Assembly (NCBI GenBank): GCA_964059195.1
Contig: CAXKWD010000009.1
Span: 89,315,432-89,379,431, forward strand
From: Ectobius pallidus
Taxonomy: Eukaryota > Arthropoda > Insecta > Blattodea > Ectobiidae
DNA length: 64,000 bases
Direction of reading: 5' to 3'
Shown here piece after piece: positions 46,271 through 58,330 of the stretch. The position numbers and the translations under genes are program-made. Below the pieces are notes generated by a model that was not told the DNA's origin, searched no databases, and worked only from the letters and a program-made list of their open reading frames with translations. Position 1 is the first letter of the stretch; every line of letters starts with the position of its first letter.

Positions 46271-46726
46271 TCCAGAGTTGTACTCGGATTAAACGTAATT
46301 TGTCTTAAAATGGACGTAGGCCTACTGTACTGTAATACAGGTTTTATATGGGTAAAACTACAAAAATAGATTTTTTGATAAATATAACTTTTCCTACAAC
46401 TTAATTTAGTTCTAATACTATTGTAAACCTAAATCTAAGTATTTATCCTCTGAATTGATGTAGGATCTACAGAACAAAAGATTAATTTTAAATCCTGTCC
46501 GGATTAACCGGATGTCCGGATGAGTGGAATCCGGACTCCACTGTGTACTGAATTTATATTTGACACCGTGATCCATGCAAAATAAAATTTAACATTATCT
46601 TCAGCAGTTTATATATTTTATCCAACTGTATTAGAGACTATAGTGTTTAGAATATTATGGTTCACACATTTCACTAGCATATTATAACGATGGAGGCAAT
46701 GAACTTGTGCACGATTCTTGTTTCAG

Positions 46727-46828
46727 AATGTCGGGTTTAAAGAAAGCGTCACCTCTCTTGCTACGCTGTCGTTTACGGTGGTCCAATCACTTGTATTCGG
46801 CTTCTTTGGAGATACAGTTAAGACGCAG
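46727..46828 (+). CDS. Odorant receptor OR-C, exon 3
   Basis: 34 codons, NVGFKESVTSLATLSFTVV to GDTVKTQ. The sites are tgtttcag and gtaaat. TM6. Four codons longer than in OR-A and OR-B, equal to OR-D. Confidence 0.88.
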
Positions 46829-46899
46829 GTAAATAAGAAAATGATTTTCTTTATTTCTATCCACCGCTGTCTCAGAGGATTAGGCTGATCACTCATAAA

Positions 46900-47538
46900 T
46901 AGGGACCGGATTTTTAGGTTTTTAAAAACACTGTTTTAGGTTTTCCATTAGATGAAATAGTTTTTTTTTAGGTTTCTTGTCCAAAATATCGTTTTCGGGA
47001 AGAATAATTGGTTTAATAAATTTGAATGTGCTACATAGGATTCAATACCATAGGTTGAGAAACGCTGGATTATAGGGTATGTACCATGAAGAAAAGATTT
47101 TCACTTTTACATGACCCTTAAAGACTCGGTTTCCTTTCACTGTAAAGTTTAACTTAACAAAATTGATTTAAATTTGTGTAAACTTGCATAATTCGGCATA
47201 ATTAACATGTCTTCTTAAAACTCACAGGGCGGTAGCCTACCTAAGGCAAACAAGCGCTTTAAAACACAGAAATCTATAATATCCTTGTTCATACACAGCA
47301 AAATATCGATTTCTCAACTGACAAACAAAAAAAGACAAAAAAGTACCCTAAATTAGATATTTTAGGTGTTATATCCCGTTTAGGTATATTTAGGTTTCTA
47401 TACACCATTTAGGTATTTTTAGGTGCCACAGAATTAATGTGGATGAATCCTATGGACATGATACGAAGAAGTGTATGAGTGCTTTTTGTTTTGGAAGTAA
47501 GGAAAAAAATAGGTAAAAACCTAAGAATCCGGTCCCTA
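46900..47538. mobile_element. hAT-type MITE in OR-C intron 3
   Basis: 639 bp. Terminal inverted repeats TAGGGACCGGATTTTTAGGT / ACCTAAGAATCCGGTCCCTA (one mismatch) and a perfect 8-bp target duplication CTCATAAA (46892-46899 and 47539-47546). The words TTTAGGT / ACCTAAA recur through the interior. No transposase. Confidence 0.93.
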
Positions 47539-47739
47539 CTCATAAAATAGGCTAAATTATGTGCAGCAGAAAAAAAGATGACGAGTAATATAAAACACAA
47601 CTAAACTAAAACGTAACTTGTACATTCACTTAAAATAATAGTGTATGTTATTTATAATATTTCTGCAAAGAGTGTAATTAGTAACGTTTTCTTCTTTCAC
47701 TGAGGATTACATCCCTCGTTGTTGTATCGTTTATGAGAC

Positions 47740-48020
47740 CTTTTGGGAGAGGGAGTTCCAATGGAACACGTGCATATTTTATTGACCAGAGTGATCAGCC
47801 CAAAGCTGGGGCCAACTCCACGACAACACAAAAACATAGGACGAGACACCCAGTCGCACACACACTCATCCCGAACAAGATGCGGATGGGATGAAGGTGA
47901 TAATGGCGGCCTTAGTTTTCGTCTTACAGGTGAGGAAAACCCCACCCAAGAAAATTGTCCCGACCAGGAATCGAACCCGGACTCGCTGTATGGACTTAGT
48001 CACATCGCTTGTAAGAAACA
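47740..48020. repeat. Dispersed repeat family R4, copy 2
   Basis: Ordered similarity to 17640-18060. A reversed B box (GGAATCGAACCC) near 47968 suggests a tRNA-derived SINE on the - strand. Confidence 0.55.
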
Positions 48021-48160
48021 ACTTTTTTTAAATTGTGCTTAAACTTAAATAGTGTCCGGCAGACTCTAATTTCACAAGGGGTGGAATTCCATACTCTGGC
48101 TAAGGCTAATGTGAAAAAAGTAAGTTTATTTTTTAAAGTAAGATTGCTCAACTTTATATA

Positions 48161-48666
48161 CAGGGTGTTAATGAATAACACCGAAATATTTTACCTGTGT
48201 ATAGAAGGGACATAGACAAGCAACGTTTATTGAGAGATTTTTGCTCTATGGATTCAATTTTTCCTGTTACAGCATAAAATCTCCCAGGGCTTGGCCGCCA
48301 CTGACTTCTAAGATTAGAAAGAAAAGCAAAACAAAGGAACTTCGTTTTTAACACTGAAGAGTCAGTAGTTGTGAATAAAAAAAAAGACTAATGCAGTGGC
48401 GACCAGTCATGTTATGATATAGCTGTTGACGAATGATTAAGAGTCAGGTTTTTATCGATCACTTGGAAGGCATGAAGTCAATTTAATGAACATTTCAACC
48501 CTATTTCGCTACATTATTGAGTTATGAGCACCAAATTGTAATGACTTTAATGCCCTGTAGCATACACATTTTACGTCGTAGAGCAAAAATCTCCTAATAA
48601 AAGTTGCTTGTCTAAGTCACCTCTATATACAGGTAAAATATTTCGGTGATATTTATTAACACCCTG
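48161..48666. mobile_element. TA-flanked MITE
   Basis: 506 bp. CAGGGTGTTAATGAATAACA with CCGAAATATTTTACCTGT on the left is mirrored by ACAGGTAAAATATTTCGGTG with ATATTTATTAACACCCTG on the right. TA lies on both sides. Probably a Tc1/mariner-group non-autonomous element; no ORF. Only four bases (tata) separate it from the mariner at 48671. Confidence 0.85.
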
Positions 48667-48670
48667 TATA

Positions 48671-49359
48671 TAAGGGTAAGTCATTAAGTATTCCGCACAG
48701 TTTGTTCAATCTAATCTAGGTTGGCTGTACCGCCTTGTGATCACGCACGTCAATATGTTGTTCATTTGTGTCCGCTTCTGGAATTTTTGACAGTTATGGC
48801 TCTATTGAGTGTTGCGTTGTTTCACATTAAACATGGCTGCACCGCTCAGCGTTAGCACCAGAGAAGAACAGCGTGCAGTGATCCCTTTTTTGTCGTCTGA
48901 AGGTGTACCCGGAGCCGAAATACATCGAATATTTTCTGCACAATATGGGGGCAATATTTTACCACGGCGAAGCGTGTACGAATGGATTGAGAAGTTCAAA
49001 AATGGTCGGGCAAGTGTGAAGGACGAGGAAAGAACAGGACGCCCATCCACATCCACTAGTGACGCCAACATTGAGCAAGTGCGTATCATAATTCAGACAA
49101 ACCGAAGAGTGACTTTCGATGAAGTGACTCGATTCACCACAGACCAAGAACTGAAGGAAGCAGTGCATACGTGGCTTGCTACTCAGCCGAAAAACTTTTT
49201 TTTTTCTGAAGGCATCAGGAAGCTTGTGCAAAGATGGATGAAGTGTATTAAGAAACAAGGGGACTATGTTGGAAAATGAGGTAATTGAAAGTTTTGAATT
49301 GTTGTTGCAATAGGCCTAAATTTAAAAAGATAGTGCAGATACTTATTGACTTACCCTCG
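48671..49359 (+). mobile_element. Internally deleted mariner element
   Basis: 689 bp flanked by TA. Terminal repeats GGGTAAGTCATTAAGTAT near the left end and ATACTTATTGACTTACCC at the right. Contains a shortened transposase frame. A full mariner would be about 1.3 kb, so roughly half is missing. Confidence 0.88.
48833..49279 (+). pseudogene. Mariner transposase with catalytic core deleted
   Basis: About 148 codons remain open. The N-terminal part (MAAPLSVSTREEQRAVIPFL, VYEWIEKFKNGR, DEERTGRPSTSTSD, RVTFDEV) is the paired helix-turn-helix DNA-binding region of mariner transposases. It joins in frame at about residue 100 to the C-terminal tail (ELKEAVHTWLATQPKNFFFS, RKLVQRWMKCIKKQGDYVGK). The whole D,D34D catalytic domain, including the GDETW and HDNA motifs, is gone. 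The product could at most bind terminal repeats. An intact mariner transposase is about 345 aa. Confidence 0.88.
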
Positions 49360-50109
49360 TATATAAGGTTTATATAACTAAAGTTGAGCAAAACAGGCTT
49401 TTTAATTAGGAATTTTATTCATTTAGCTCAGTGTTACTACCAGGCATGCAAGTTTGTGCAGGGATTAAATCTCAAGCTTAGCGTAACTTGTAGTTAGCAT
49501 GACGTTACTGTGTACGTAAAATCACTTCACAGCATAAACAGAGTGCGGTTACTGCAGTCTACATGACGACGATTTATTTATGTTCGTAATATCCATTGCT
49601 AATCATTCATGTGTAGACCAGAGATTTCCAATTGCATGCCCACTGACGTAAAGCGTCTCTAAAGTCTGGCCATTTTAAGAAGGAAACCTGAAGTAAACAA
49701 AATCTAGTACATCTGTCTCACTCTAGCACATTACTCGTATGTCTTAAGAGTGATACAGACATTGGTTTATGTTTACTACAGGTTTCTTTCTTAGCTCGTC
49801 TCGGGTATAGTTCTCAGTAGCAAGGAGGCACCATGGAGCAGATCAAGCAACTTGACTCTGTCGGAGCAGTGACGTACATGGTAGTGTAGCAATAATAATA
49901 CCATACTGATGCGTGCTGTGGTATCTTTCTGACACAAACAAAATACTTACCAATTTCATAATGGACTTACAAATAACAATCACGTGATGCATAAATTAAT
50001 GGATAAGAAAACATTAAAACTTCTCTGCGAATAACATAATAAACAAAAATAATTGAAACATTTGAGAAATGACAAAGTAAGTTAAGCAATCACACTCCTG
50101 TGAACTATT

Positions 50110-50470
50110 TATCATTTGTTCTTCAGGACTTCTGGATATATTTTGACCTTATAAGTCATCAATATTTGGACAAGAGCTCAAGTCACAGATAATCTAAGTG
50201 TAGATAGTAAACTGTGGTCGAACATCTGGCTTCTATAACGAGATTTATTAATTTTCATGAGAGAAAAAAGCAGTTCGCAGGCATACTTGTCGAGTTGCAT
50301 TCGAGTTGCCAACGTGTAGTCTTGGAAATCTTAGTCGGAGGAAGTTTTGTAGAACTCAAGCAAGCTGCTTTTATTTTTGAAGTTACCCTTTATATCCTCA
50401 TCGCATTGCAAGTACAGCATGGGCAGTACAACATCAAGGTTAATGGATTATGGAGTGGAAAGAATCTTGA
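50110..50470 (-). pseudogene. hAT transposase C-terminal fragment
   Basis: The - strand reads LQCDEDIKGNFKNKSSLLEF, then YKTSSD-stop-DFQDYTLATRMQ, DKYACELLFSLMKINKSRYR and SQMFDHSLLSTLRLSVT. This is the hATC dimerisation region (C-E-x-x-F-S-x-M-K-x-x-K-S-R-x-R-S) of GTF2IRD2/ZBED-like hAT transposases. It has stops, no catalytic core, and lies in OR-C intron 3, antisense. Confidence 0.8.
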
Positions 50471-50957
50471 ATTCTCAGTCATGTTCATCCGAATCTTGAA
50501 ATGTGAAGTTAAATTTTGGCGGAGTAGATGTAGATGGTTTTTGAGGTGCAGGTCTACAACTCGTTGAAGTATCACTGAACTCTGCGATCACAACTATACA
50601 CTCAACACACCACAACCACTTCTGAGCCCACGGCTCTCGCTGTTGCACCGTATCATTCTGTTCTCTGCAGGGAGAAAGGAGCTCTGATGTCATACTTCGG
50701 TCAGTTGGAAATGGCTGGTGTGGACTATATGATGGAGACGATTTATAAAAGTAGTAAGAAATTTATCCACCTTTTATCTCTTTCCTATTGTACCTGAGCA
50801 TATCCTTTTTGTCATCGCGTGACACACTCACCCAGCCTCTTCCGATATATAGTCCATATGCTTAGTGAAACTGACTGTTCGCTGTACAAACATTGCAAGT
50901 CTGGTTATCACACAGCATTTTTCGTTTATCTTACTGGTATTATAAAATTGGTTTCAG

Positions 50958-51113
50958 AGTGAAAGAATTGGCGATGCGGCCTACAATTGCTCATGGTATT
51001 ATCGATCCATCGATTTTAGACGCTTACTTCTTATGATAATTGTGAGGTCACAAAGAACAGTTAAAGTGAATTTTGGATTCGGCATGGATATGTGTATAGC
51101 GCTGACTTCATGG
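50958..51113 (+). CDS. Odorant receptor OR-C, exon 4
   Basis: 52 codons, SERIGDAAYNCSWYYRSIDF to DMCIALTSW. The sites are gtttcag and gtacgt. The G-D-A-A-Y-x-C-x-W-Y core is conserved with OR-A and OR-B. Confidence 0.9.
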
Positions 51114-51622
51114 GTACGTATAACATTTTCTTCAAGAGATGGCAAAAATGTAATCCTGTAAAAACCTGCTTAGGCTACTGAATTGTGCTCAGTGACTAAT
51201 TAATTGGATATGGATATGGATATTTAGCAAGTTTGAGAACTGTAACAAGTTTATATAAAAACGTCCATTTTCATGGAAATCCTGTCTTTAATTATTACTT
51301 TGCATGTTACTGTTGAAGTCATAAATGCAACTTGTTTTAAATTTCCCTAAATAAATAACCTCGCGACTACGTTTTTTAGACATTTATTAGTAATTTCGTT
51401 AGAACTTAAAGGAGGTACAGACTCAGCCGGAGTGACAGCGTAAAATCTAACGGTTCTAGATAAATCACTTTTTAATAAGAATTTAGTAAATTAAGTTATA
51501 ATGTTAAAACAAGACTTATTGAATCTGGCCATCGTGGAATGGAAAAGGATCATGTAAAAGAGTATTAGAATTTCATACGGATACACATGTAACTAAATTA
51601 ATATTATTTCTTTTTATTTCAG

Positions 51623-51676
51623 CTAATGCAAACTGCTTACAAGCTCTTCAATGTAATGTTACAAATGAAAGACTGA
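51623..51676 (+). CDS. Odorant receptor OR-C, terminal exon
   Basis: LMQTAYKLFNVMLQMKD then TGA, after a tttatttcag acceptor. The Y-K-x-x-x-x-x-x-Q core matches the OR-A and OR-B last exons. Confidence 0.86.
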   Translation, partial: LMQTAYKLFNVMLQMKD

Positions 51677-52544
51677 AAACACAGTAGTTTCAACCTCTGC
51701 AGATATGGTATTATATATTTCAGCACTTACTTCAATGGACAACATATGTTATGATTCATATTAAACGAGAATTCCTTTCATTGTTTAAACTCAGAGTATC
51801 AGGAATGGAGATTGAATTGTGCAGAATTATTAGCATGCAAGAAAAAACACAATTTAAACACTTATATATTTTAAGTGCCCTTCATGGTGAATGGAATGCC
51901 GAAGAAATGTTACTACAGATTGGGTGAAGCTGCGTGAAGCTGTGTATTATCCTACCAATGCATGAATGCCTGTTTTGCTTATGTAGCTGGTGTTTGTTTG
52001 GTTTATTCAGTAGAAGTGTTGATACAGCAGCAGACACTGCAGTGGGAAAGAACATAGAACCAGAGCCAATACGCATTTCACTGGCAATTACGGTATGACG
52101 TAATAACGTTATATAATTTTAAACTTAAATGAACTTCAAAATATAATATACAGATTGATCCAGCAATTTTATACTTCAGAGAATGATAGCTGACATACCT
52201 GTGAACAAGTTTATAACCAGAGTTAGGACTTTAGGTGCGCACCGTTTTCCGTAGGCCTATAGCAAATTAGAGCTTCTATGAAAGAAAACACAGTTCCACA
52301 GGTCATTAGTTGAGAATGGAGGGAATTTTCTAACATCTTTTTTCCATTTTTGGGGGGTATTTATCCCCTATTTCTGCACCATGCCCATCATTTCCCTTTT
52401 CCACCTTTTTTCTATTTTACTGAAGTTTATTAATAGTCTCTAAACCGCATTTTATCGTTTATAGCTATGACTCTTGAGTTTAACTTTAACTTTTTTTTTA
52501 GAATTATCTTGGTTTCGTTCCAATATCTACCAACTGTGTACCAA
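51677..52544. other. OR-C 3' flank and intergenic DNA
   Basis: No gene recognised. The 3' UTR end is not obvious (no strong AATAAA near the stop). Confidence 0.4.
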
Positions 52545-53105
52545 CAATTGTATACCCGTGTCATAGGACCCTGCCGCCAGTGGTACGAAGAGAAAGGTGA
52601 TGAGTTTCTCGACAATGTTGTCACTGGGGATGAAACATGGGTGAAAAATGTAAGGAGAGCGATCCAATAAGAGACGTGGAATGCTGACAAGGCATTATGC
52701 TTTTGCACGACAATGCACAGCCCCATACAGTCAACACCACACGGAAATAGTTGCTTTGGTTTGGATGGGAGATCTTCGACCATCCACCCTACAGCCCCGA
52801 CCTCGAGCCAAGTGATTTCCATCTCTTCTGTCTCATGAAGCGATTTCTGGCAGAAAAACGTTTCCACAACGACGCTGAGGTACAGACGGCAGTGATTTCA
52901 TGACTCAGACGTCGGCGGCAGAGTCCTATGGCACGGGCATATAAAAGGTTAGTGCAGCGGTACGATAAATGTCTCAATAACAGTGGCGACTATGTAGAGA
53001 AGTAGCCAGTGAGTCTCTATAAATATTGCAATAAATATGCTTTGCTTATTCATGTTTTTTTTTTTCTTTATCGGCGATCGGAACTTACTTTCTGGATGAC
53101 CCTCG
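52545..53105 (+). pseudogene. Mariner transposase pseudogene, 5' part missing
   Basis: Frames give GDEFLDNVVTGDETWVKN (first catalytic Asp), then, after a deletion and frame change, LLHDNAQPHTVNTTRK (second Asp), HPPYSPDLEPSDFHLF (third Asp) and YKRLVQRYDKCLNNSGDYVEK (C-terminus). This is the mariner D,D34D core. The right terminal repeat (acttactttctggatgaccc, then tcgta) is present near 53085-53106. No left terminal repeat or helix-turn-helix region is found. Several stops. Confidence 0.85.
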
Positions 53106-55045
53106 TATCTTGCATAAAGCTACTCCGATACTTATTTCGTTTGCTAATTCGAGAGAATACAAAAATAAATAAATATTATTTTTTATTTTAATCAGTTTGT
53201 TTTCAAAATTTAAACAATCGTTACAGTTTTTTTTTAAATAACAAAAAATTCTCCAAGTGAAGTGGTAATTTTACCATTCTTCATGTGATCATGTCACATC
53301 CCCGTGGCTATAAGATAATTATTTTAGATCCCTAATATAAAACTTATTTTTATACGATTTTTCGTTTTTTTAGTTATGCTGTTCATAGAAATACAGTTCT
53401 TTAAAGTTACCAACCAGTCCAAAGCTAAAACAACTAGTAATTAATTCAGCTGAAAATGTTATGGATACATAATCAATAATCACGTGAAACCATCAGCAAG
53501 TTCTAAGTTTGAGATCAGTGAAGAAAATTTCAGGAGGATAGATAGCTTACGTAAATAAAAAAAGTAATATACGGATAAAAATCCTCACATTTTACATAAA
53601 GCACTATTGTATTAATCTTATATTTCTGCTTTAAACAATTGTTCGAAGTGACGCATTTATACGTCAAAAACGCCTTTATTAAACGCCGCATTAACACAGA
53701 TGCACACTTCCATAATGTACTTTCGGCAGATACCTTACCATGTCCAATGATCCTACGATAATTGCTCACATTAATATTATTATGCTGAACAAATTAAAAC
53801 ATTCTGTAAATTGACGTGGTCAAAAATTCCCTTATAGTTAATGTCGTACCGTTATGTTAAAAAATGCATATTACAGTACTTGAGACAAAATCTGCTGCAC
53901 AAGAAACCAAAGTGAATTTTAAATAGTTTCTTTCGTGCAGTGATTTATAAAATATCTCTATCTGTCTGTTAGGACATTAAAACTTAATTTACTCAATACT
54001 GAGTAGAAAGGCAATCGCCCGGGATCAATCGCCGCGACAAGCAATTATTCAATTATAGTAATTGCTTTAAGACGTTTGCTGCCTTCATTCTCGTTATAAA
54101 GGAATCGAGTTACAGGATTTGAGAGCAATTTAAAGTTTAAATTTATGTGATATATTTATCGACTGACATGGATTCTTGGTCAGTTCATGTAACATTAATA
54201 TTCCATTTAGAAAAGACAAACTTCCGTATATCTTTTGATCAGAGTACATACGTTTGTCTTCGGGACAAGGTGGTAGGTAATTCAATGTCATTTTGTCTGT
54301 TTAGATGTCAATTTTAGAAAAATAAATCTCATGCAGTCTCATACTAAGATCTGAGCCTACCGTTTATACTCATAAACAGCAAAACGTTTCTTTAATATTA
54401 TAATGCTTTTAACATTATTATCCCACTGTATGCCCGTATATTGCAGAAGTTGGCCATTCACTCGTAGTTTATTCTTTATGGGAAACTGACAAATCACTTC
54501 ACTATATTTCTGTTTTTAATCACTAATTCTCTGGAAATTACCCGGATAAGATAAAACACACCTTAAACTATTGACCACGCACCATTGGTATTTTCAGTAA
54601 CCCAGTCTATAGTTTATTTTTCACAAATATAAAATGAATTAAATAAGCTCATTCGATAAATAAATTGTTCACTCTTACAGCATGCCGTGATCTGACACTC
54701 CTGTTGATTTGAATTTAAACAACACAAGTAAGAAAGCAATTTATACATTCCAATACATTGTATTCATGGAATAGTTTTAATAAATTCTATACTCGAGATT
54801 ATGGATTTCCTCAGATAAATTCGTAATCTCTCCTGGGAATGCCTATGATAAAACATCTTCTTTGGAAGCATATATATGAGAAACCACCGTGACTGGTCTC
54901 ATCTGAGGCATCGTTAAACGATATTGGTCAATTTCAAGTAAGCAGTGCACACGCGGAGTACTCTTGTTAAATAGTTACTCCTTCAAAATTTTGCAAAGTA
55001 TATTTGTCTGAAAATTTAATTTAAGCTCTTTTAATACTATATTAC
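53106..55045. other. Intergenic DNA upstream of OR-D
   Basis: No gene recognised. A short block near 53340-53400 resembles the R2 repeat (tatacgatttttcg). The 79-codon - strand frame at 53530-53769 shows no family pattern. Confidence 0.45.
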
Positions 55046-55118
55046 TCTGGCTTAGCTCAGTTGGTAGAGCATTGGCACGGATAGCCAAAGGTCCTGGGTT
55101 CAAATCCCAGTGTCAGAG
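55046..55118 (+). repeat. tRNA-like sequence, probable SINE head
   Basis: 73 nt that fold as a cloverleaf: D arm GCTC...GAGC, anticodon arm TTGGC-ACGGATA-GCCAA, perfect T arm CTGGG-TTCAAAT-CCCAG, and an acceptor with two poor pairs. The A box (TAGCTCAGTTGG) and B box match pol III consensus. Position 33 would be C instead of the invariant U, the anticodon position would read GGA (Ser) without the long Ser variable arm, and the same anticodon hairpin occurs in the palindrome at 46.1 kb. It is therefore more likely a SINE or pseudo-tRNA than a working tRNA. It ends 207 bp before the OR-D start. Confidence 0.65.
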
Positions 55119-55325
55119 GAATTTTTCTCCTTTAATATAATATTATCCTGTAATGTCCAACAGAGACAATAATCTGTGGTTCATGAATGCATATGCATAT
55201 ATTTATTAAGCTCTTTTGTCATATACTATTTTTATAAAGTTAATATTAATCGACATTTTGATTATATTCTTACAGGAACATTCAGCTGATCTAGCTTTTT
55301 CTGCAAGTTTTAAGACCTCACCATT

Positions 55326-56272
55326 ATGGAATTAAATCTTATGAGCTATAACCTGAGATTCTTGCAGATATGTGGCGTTGGCCTGAGGAAGAAAAACACA
55401 AAATTTTCGTGGAAAGGGGGTATTTACTTATCATTCCAATTGATATTGTTTTCTGCGTTTATTCCTTCCTTTGTTGGTCTAGTATTAGCAGTTAGTGAAT
55501 TCTGGGGTGATATCGCAATCATGACAAACATACTGTGTCCCGGCCTCTCTCTCGTAGCAGCGTTTCTACCTGCTGGCTACATTTTCTTGAACTGGAGGCA
55601 TGTCGAAGAAATTGTGGATATGTTAGAAACAAAGTCCATATTCACCAACCCCCTCATACATTCTAATGGTAACCTTAAAAAAATACTCGAAGATACGAAA
55701 AGGAAAGCTAAACTAATAACTCGGGTTATAGGATATTGCCAATTTACTGCTCTATCCAGCTGGATAGTGAAACCTATAATTATTCATTACTTAAGAGATA
55801 CCGCAGAAATGTCAGATGACCATGAACCTACTCAAGAAGAAATAGACGAACAATGGATGAGACTGATTTATATTATTTGGTTTCCTCTGAATCCAATGCA
55901 AGGTAACAATTATTATTTCTTGTACTTCTATCAAGTTTTTGTTACATACGCTTTTCTTAATTTTACTGCATCCATATTTTCTTTCATATTCGTAATAATA
56001 ATGTATTCTGCTGCCCAGTTCTCTGTAGTAGCCACAGCTATTAAAGAAGTTGATAATTTTGATACTAAATATTTGAAACGCGATTATTCTGACCAGATAT
56101 ATTCGAAAGATAGTCAGGAATTTACCAGAGTATTTAAGATTAATTCAACAGAGGTAGATCTTCAGCCACCAGATTGTAACAACATTGGTATCGAATATGT
56201 AGGAAAAGTGGAATCACAGGAAGCTCTCATATATATCAAGGACTGCATTCGTATGCATCAGTCAGCTATACA
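55326..56272 (+). CDS. Odorant receptor OR-D, exon 1 (gene continues past window)
   Basis: Exon 1 encodes 315 residues plus CA of a split Gln codon, with donor GTAAGT. Exons 2 (59457-59556) and 3 (63414-63515) follow; exons 4 and 5 lie beyond 64000. The visible coding part is 1149 nt, 383 codons. Hydrophobic segments lie at ~35-57 (TM1), 68-87 (TM2), 131-155 (TM3) and 197-227 (TM4), with WFPLNPMQGNNYYF before TM4. The segment at ~243-302 is long and polar, ahead of YIKDCIRMHQSAIQ. The start ATG (ccattATGG) is first in frame; Met6 aligns with the shorter starts of its neighbours. A ttcttacag acceptor 51 bp upstream might mark a 5' UTR exon. 7tm_6 odorant receptor, expected to act with Orco. 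Confidence 0.92.
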
Positions 56273-56849
56273 GTAAGTATCAGTTCCTTAACTTGAAGTT
56301 TTTATTAATCCAGGAATGCTTATGTTGATGAAATTTTATTCAGACCTTACTTAACATTCCCGCTTTTTCACGATAGTTTCATCTATGGCAAGGCTTTTGC
56401 ACCATTCTCTTTATTCTAAAGTAAGCAAAAGCCAGTACATATTTCTCACTCTAGCACAGGGGTCGGCAAATAATTTTAGGTGGAGTCCGGATTATTTTGA
56501 AAATTTTTAGGTTAGGTCCAGAAAAAAACTCATGTTCCTTACAATTTTTTTTATTTTAATTTCCACCCACATAATAATATAAAATACAATAGATAGGCAT
56601 ATTTGTATTCAAAATTCAATGAGAGAAAATACACTTGCGGTCTTGAGCCAGTTTTTTAAAGTTAGGTGCACGCGGGAAGCAGCTTATGTGAGAAAATTTT
56701 TATGGAACTGCTGTAGAGTTGTTTCGCAGTGCACTCTACGTAACTTCCTTTACTTAAGCATGGCCAAAACATTTTTCTCACTTCATGTTCTGACATAGAA
56801 GAAGAGGCCATATTGCAAATAGCACGTATTCAGAGTGGGTGGCTTATAA

Positions 56850-57480
56850 CTTATCTTCAGAGACTTTTTTTCGATTTTTTTTTTAAATTAAAGTTTTAGC
56901 GCGTAGTATAAGCATGCTATGTACAAAATTTAAAGAAAAACGTTAGAGCCGTTTTCTAGAAAATTGTGAAAAGTGAAAATTTAATGTAAAGTCCCCTTAA
57001 AAATAAGAGAAAGTCGTTATCAATCTTCGTGTCACATCCTCAGAAGGTACTCAACCCAAAAACAATTTGTTTCTACGACTTTATATTACAAGAGGCCCTA
57101 TTTAAAAAAAGCTCGTGTTCAGAGGGGGTGGCTTGTTACTAACCTTCAGATAATTTTTTTTCTTCGAAAAAATGTTTCAAATAAAAGGTTTAGCTCTTGG
57201 TATATGATCCCCATGACAAATTTAAAAGGTACGAAAAACTCGCAGAAACTATTTCTTCATGAAAAGCCCTCCTTAAGATTAAGTGAAAGTTGTTGCCAAT
57301 CTTCGTGTCACATCCTCAGGAGGAACCTAACTCAAATACAAAATTTTGTTTTTATACGATTTTTCCGTTCTGGAGGTAAGCTGTTCACAGACACACAAAT
57401 ACACATTTCCGAAATAAGTATTTATTTTATTCAGGAGACCTCAAAACGTGTTTTTATGGCATAGGAAGTAAAAATTAAAA
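56850..57480 (+). repeat. Dispersed repeat family R2, copy 2
   Basis: Blocks shared with 3845-4430. Within this copy the unit is itself repeated ('caatcttcgtgtcacatcct' near 57021 and 57299). Confidence 0.65.
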
Positions 57481-58136
57481 TAAAAACAGGGAAACTTAAA
57501 ATTCACAGTCCCCTCCCCATGATTAACGATACCATACTGTGGTCTTTTAAATATACTTTTAACTACGTTCCTACGTATAGCTTTGATAAATATATTACGG
57601 ATTCGAATATCTTCGTGTACACTCATCATAGGGCAATAAAAAATATAGCATTTTTAAATGAAGCTTTCATGTGTAAAATACATAAAGTATTTCTCTCTTA
57701 GATCTCTAAAAGCTTTTCAAGACAAATTGAACGAAAAATTACATACTTCTATGTGTAAAAAGTTCATAGTTTAATTACAACAGAAAGGAATATTCTCCCT
57801 ATTAGTAAACTCTTGCATCACTGAACACAAAGTTTTAATTTTTATATTTCTGTGTTGAACAAAAGCTTTTCAGTCGTGAGTTTCAGTGCACTCACTGTTA
57901 AATAAAGCTATATCAAATGCTTTATTATTCAGAATATAAAAATGCAATGAGTCAAATAAATTCACTTCTTCATCCACAACTGCGGAAAGTTATTCAAACT
58001 CATCATAAACTCCAGCATCATTATTCTGCTATTAGTAAATTAAAACAGAACTAACGCTTCACTTTATCGCATCTTTTGCACAGTAAAAACTCTGATTGGT
58101 ATGATGCTATCACGTCTTCAGTGCTGCTATAGATCC
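57481..58136. other. OR-D intron 1, nothing recognised
   Basis: AT-rich, no gene or clear repeat. Confidence 0.45.
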
Positions 58137-58330
58137 CGCACGAAATCTGTGCCGATTGCTTACGTCATGTTTTCGTGGGGACTGTAGCGTCGACTGGCCT
58201 GCTACCTATCTCTCTCGCACAACAGTACCTCCCTTTCTATTTACAAAGGCCAAACTACCTCTCTCTCTCTAACACAATAGCATGTTTCTCTCTAGCGAGT
58301 AACGGTCGTCATCGGCACAGATTTCGTGCG
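58137..58330. repeat. 194-bp element with perfect 20-bp inverted termini
   Basis: CGCACGAAATCTGTGCCGAT at the left is exactly mirrored by ATCGGCACAGATTTCGTGCG at the right. The interior is rich in CTCT words. Possible MITE; no target duplication identified. Confidence 0.8.

Noticed and set aside
48809..49279. Domesticated mariner-derived host gene
   Set aside because: Terminal repeats and TA duplication are still present and the catalytic core is missing. Ordinary internal deletion is simpler.
55046..55118. Functional tRNA-Ser gene
   Set aside because: C at position 33, no long variable arm, imperfect acceptor, and the same hairpin in repeat DNA at 46.1 kb. Kept as a tRNA-like repeat.
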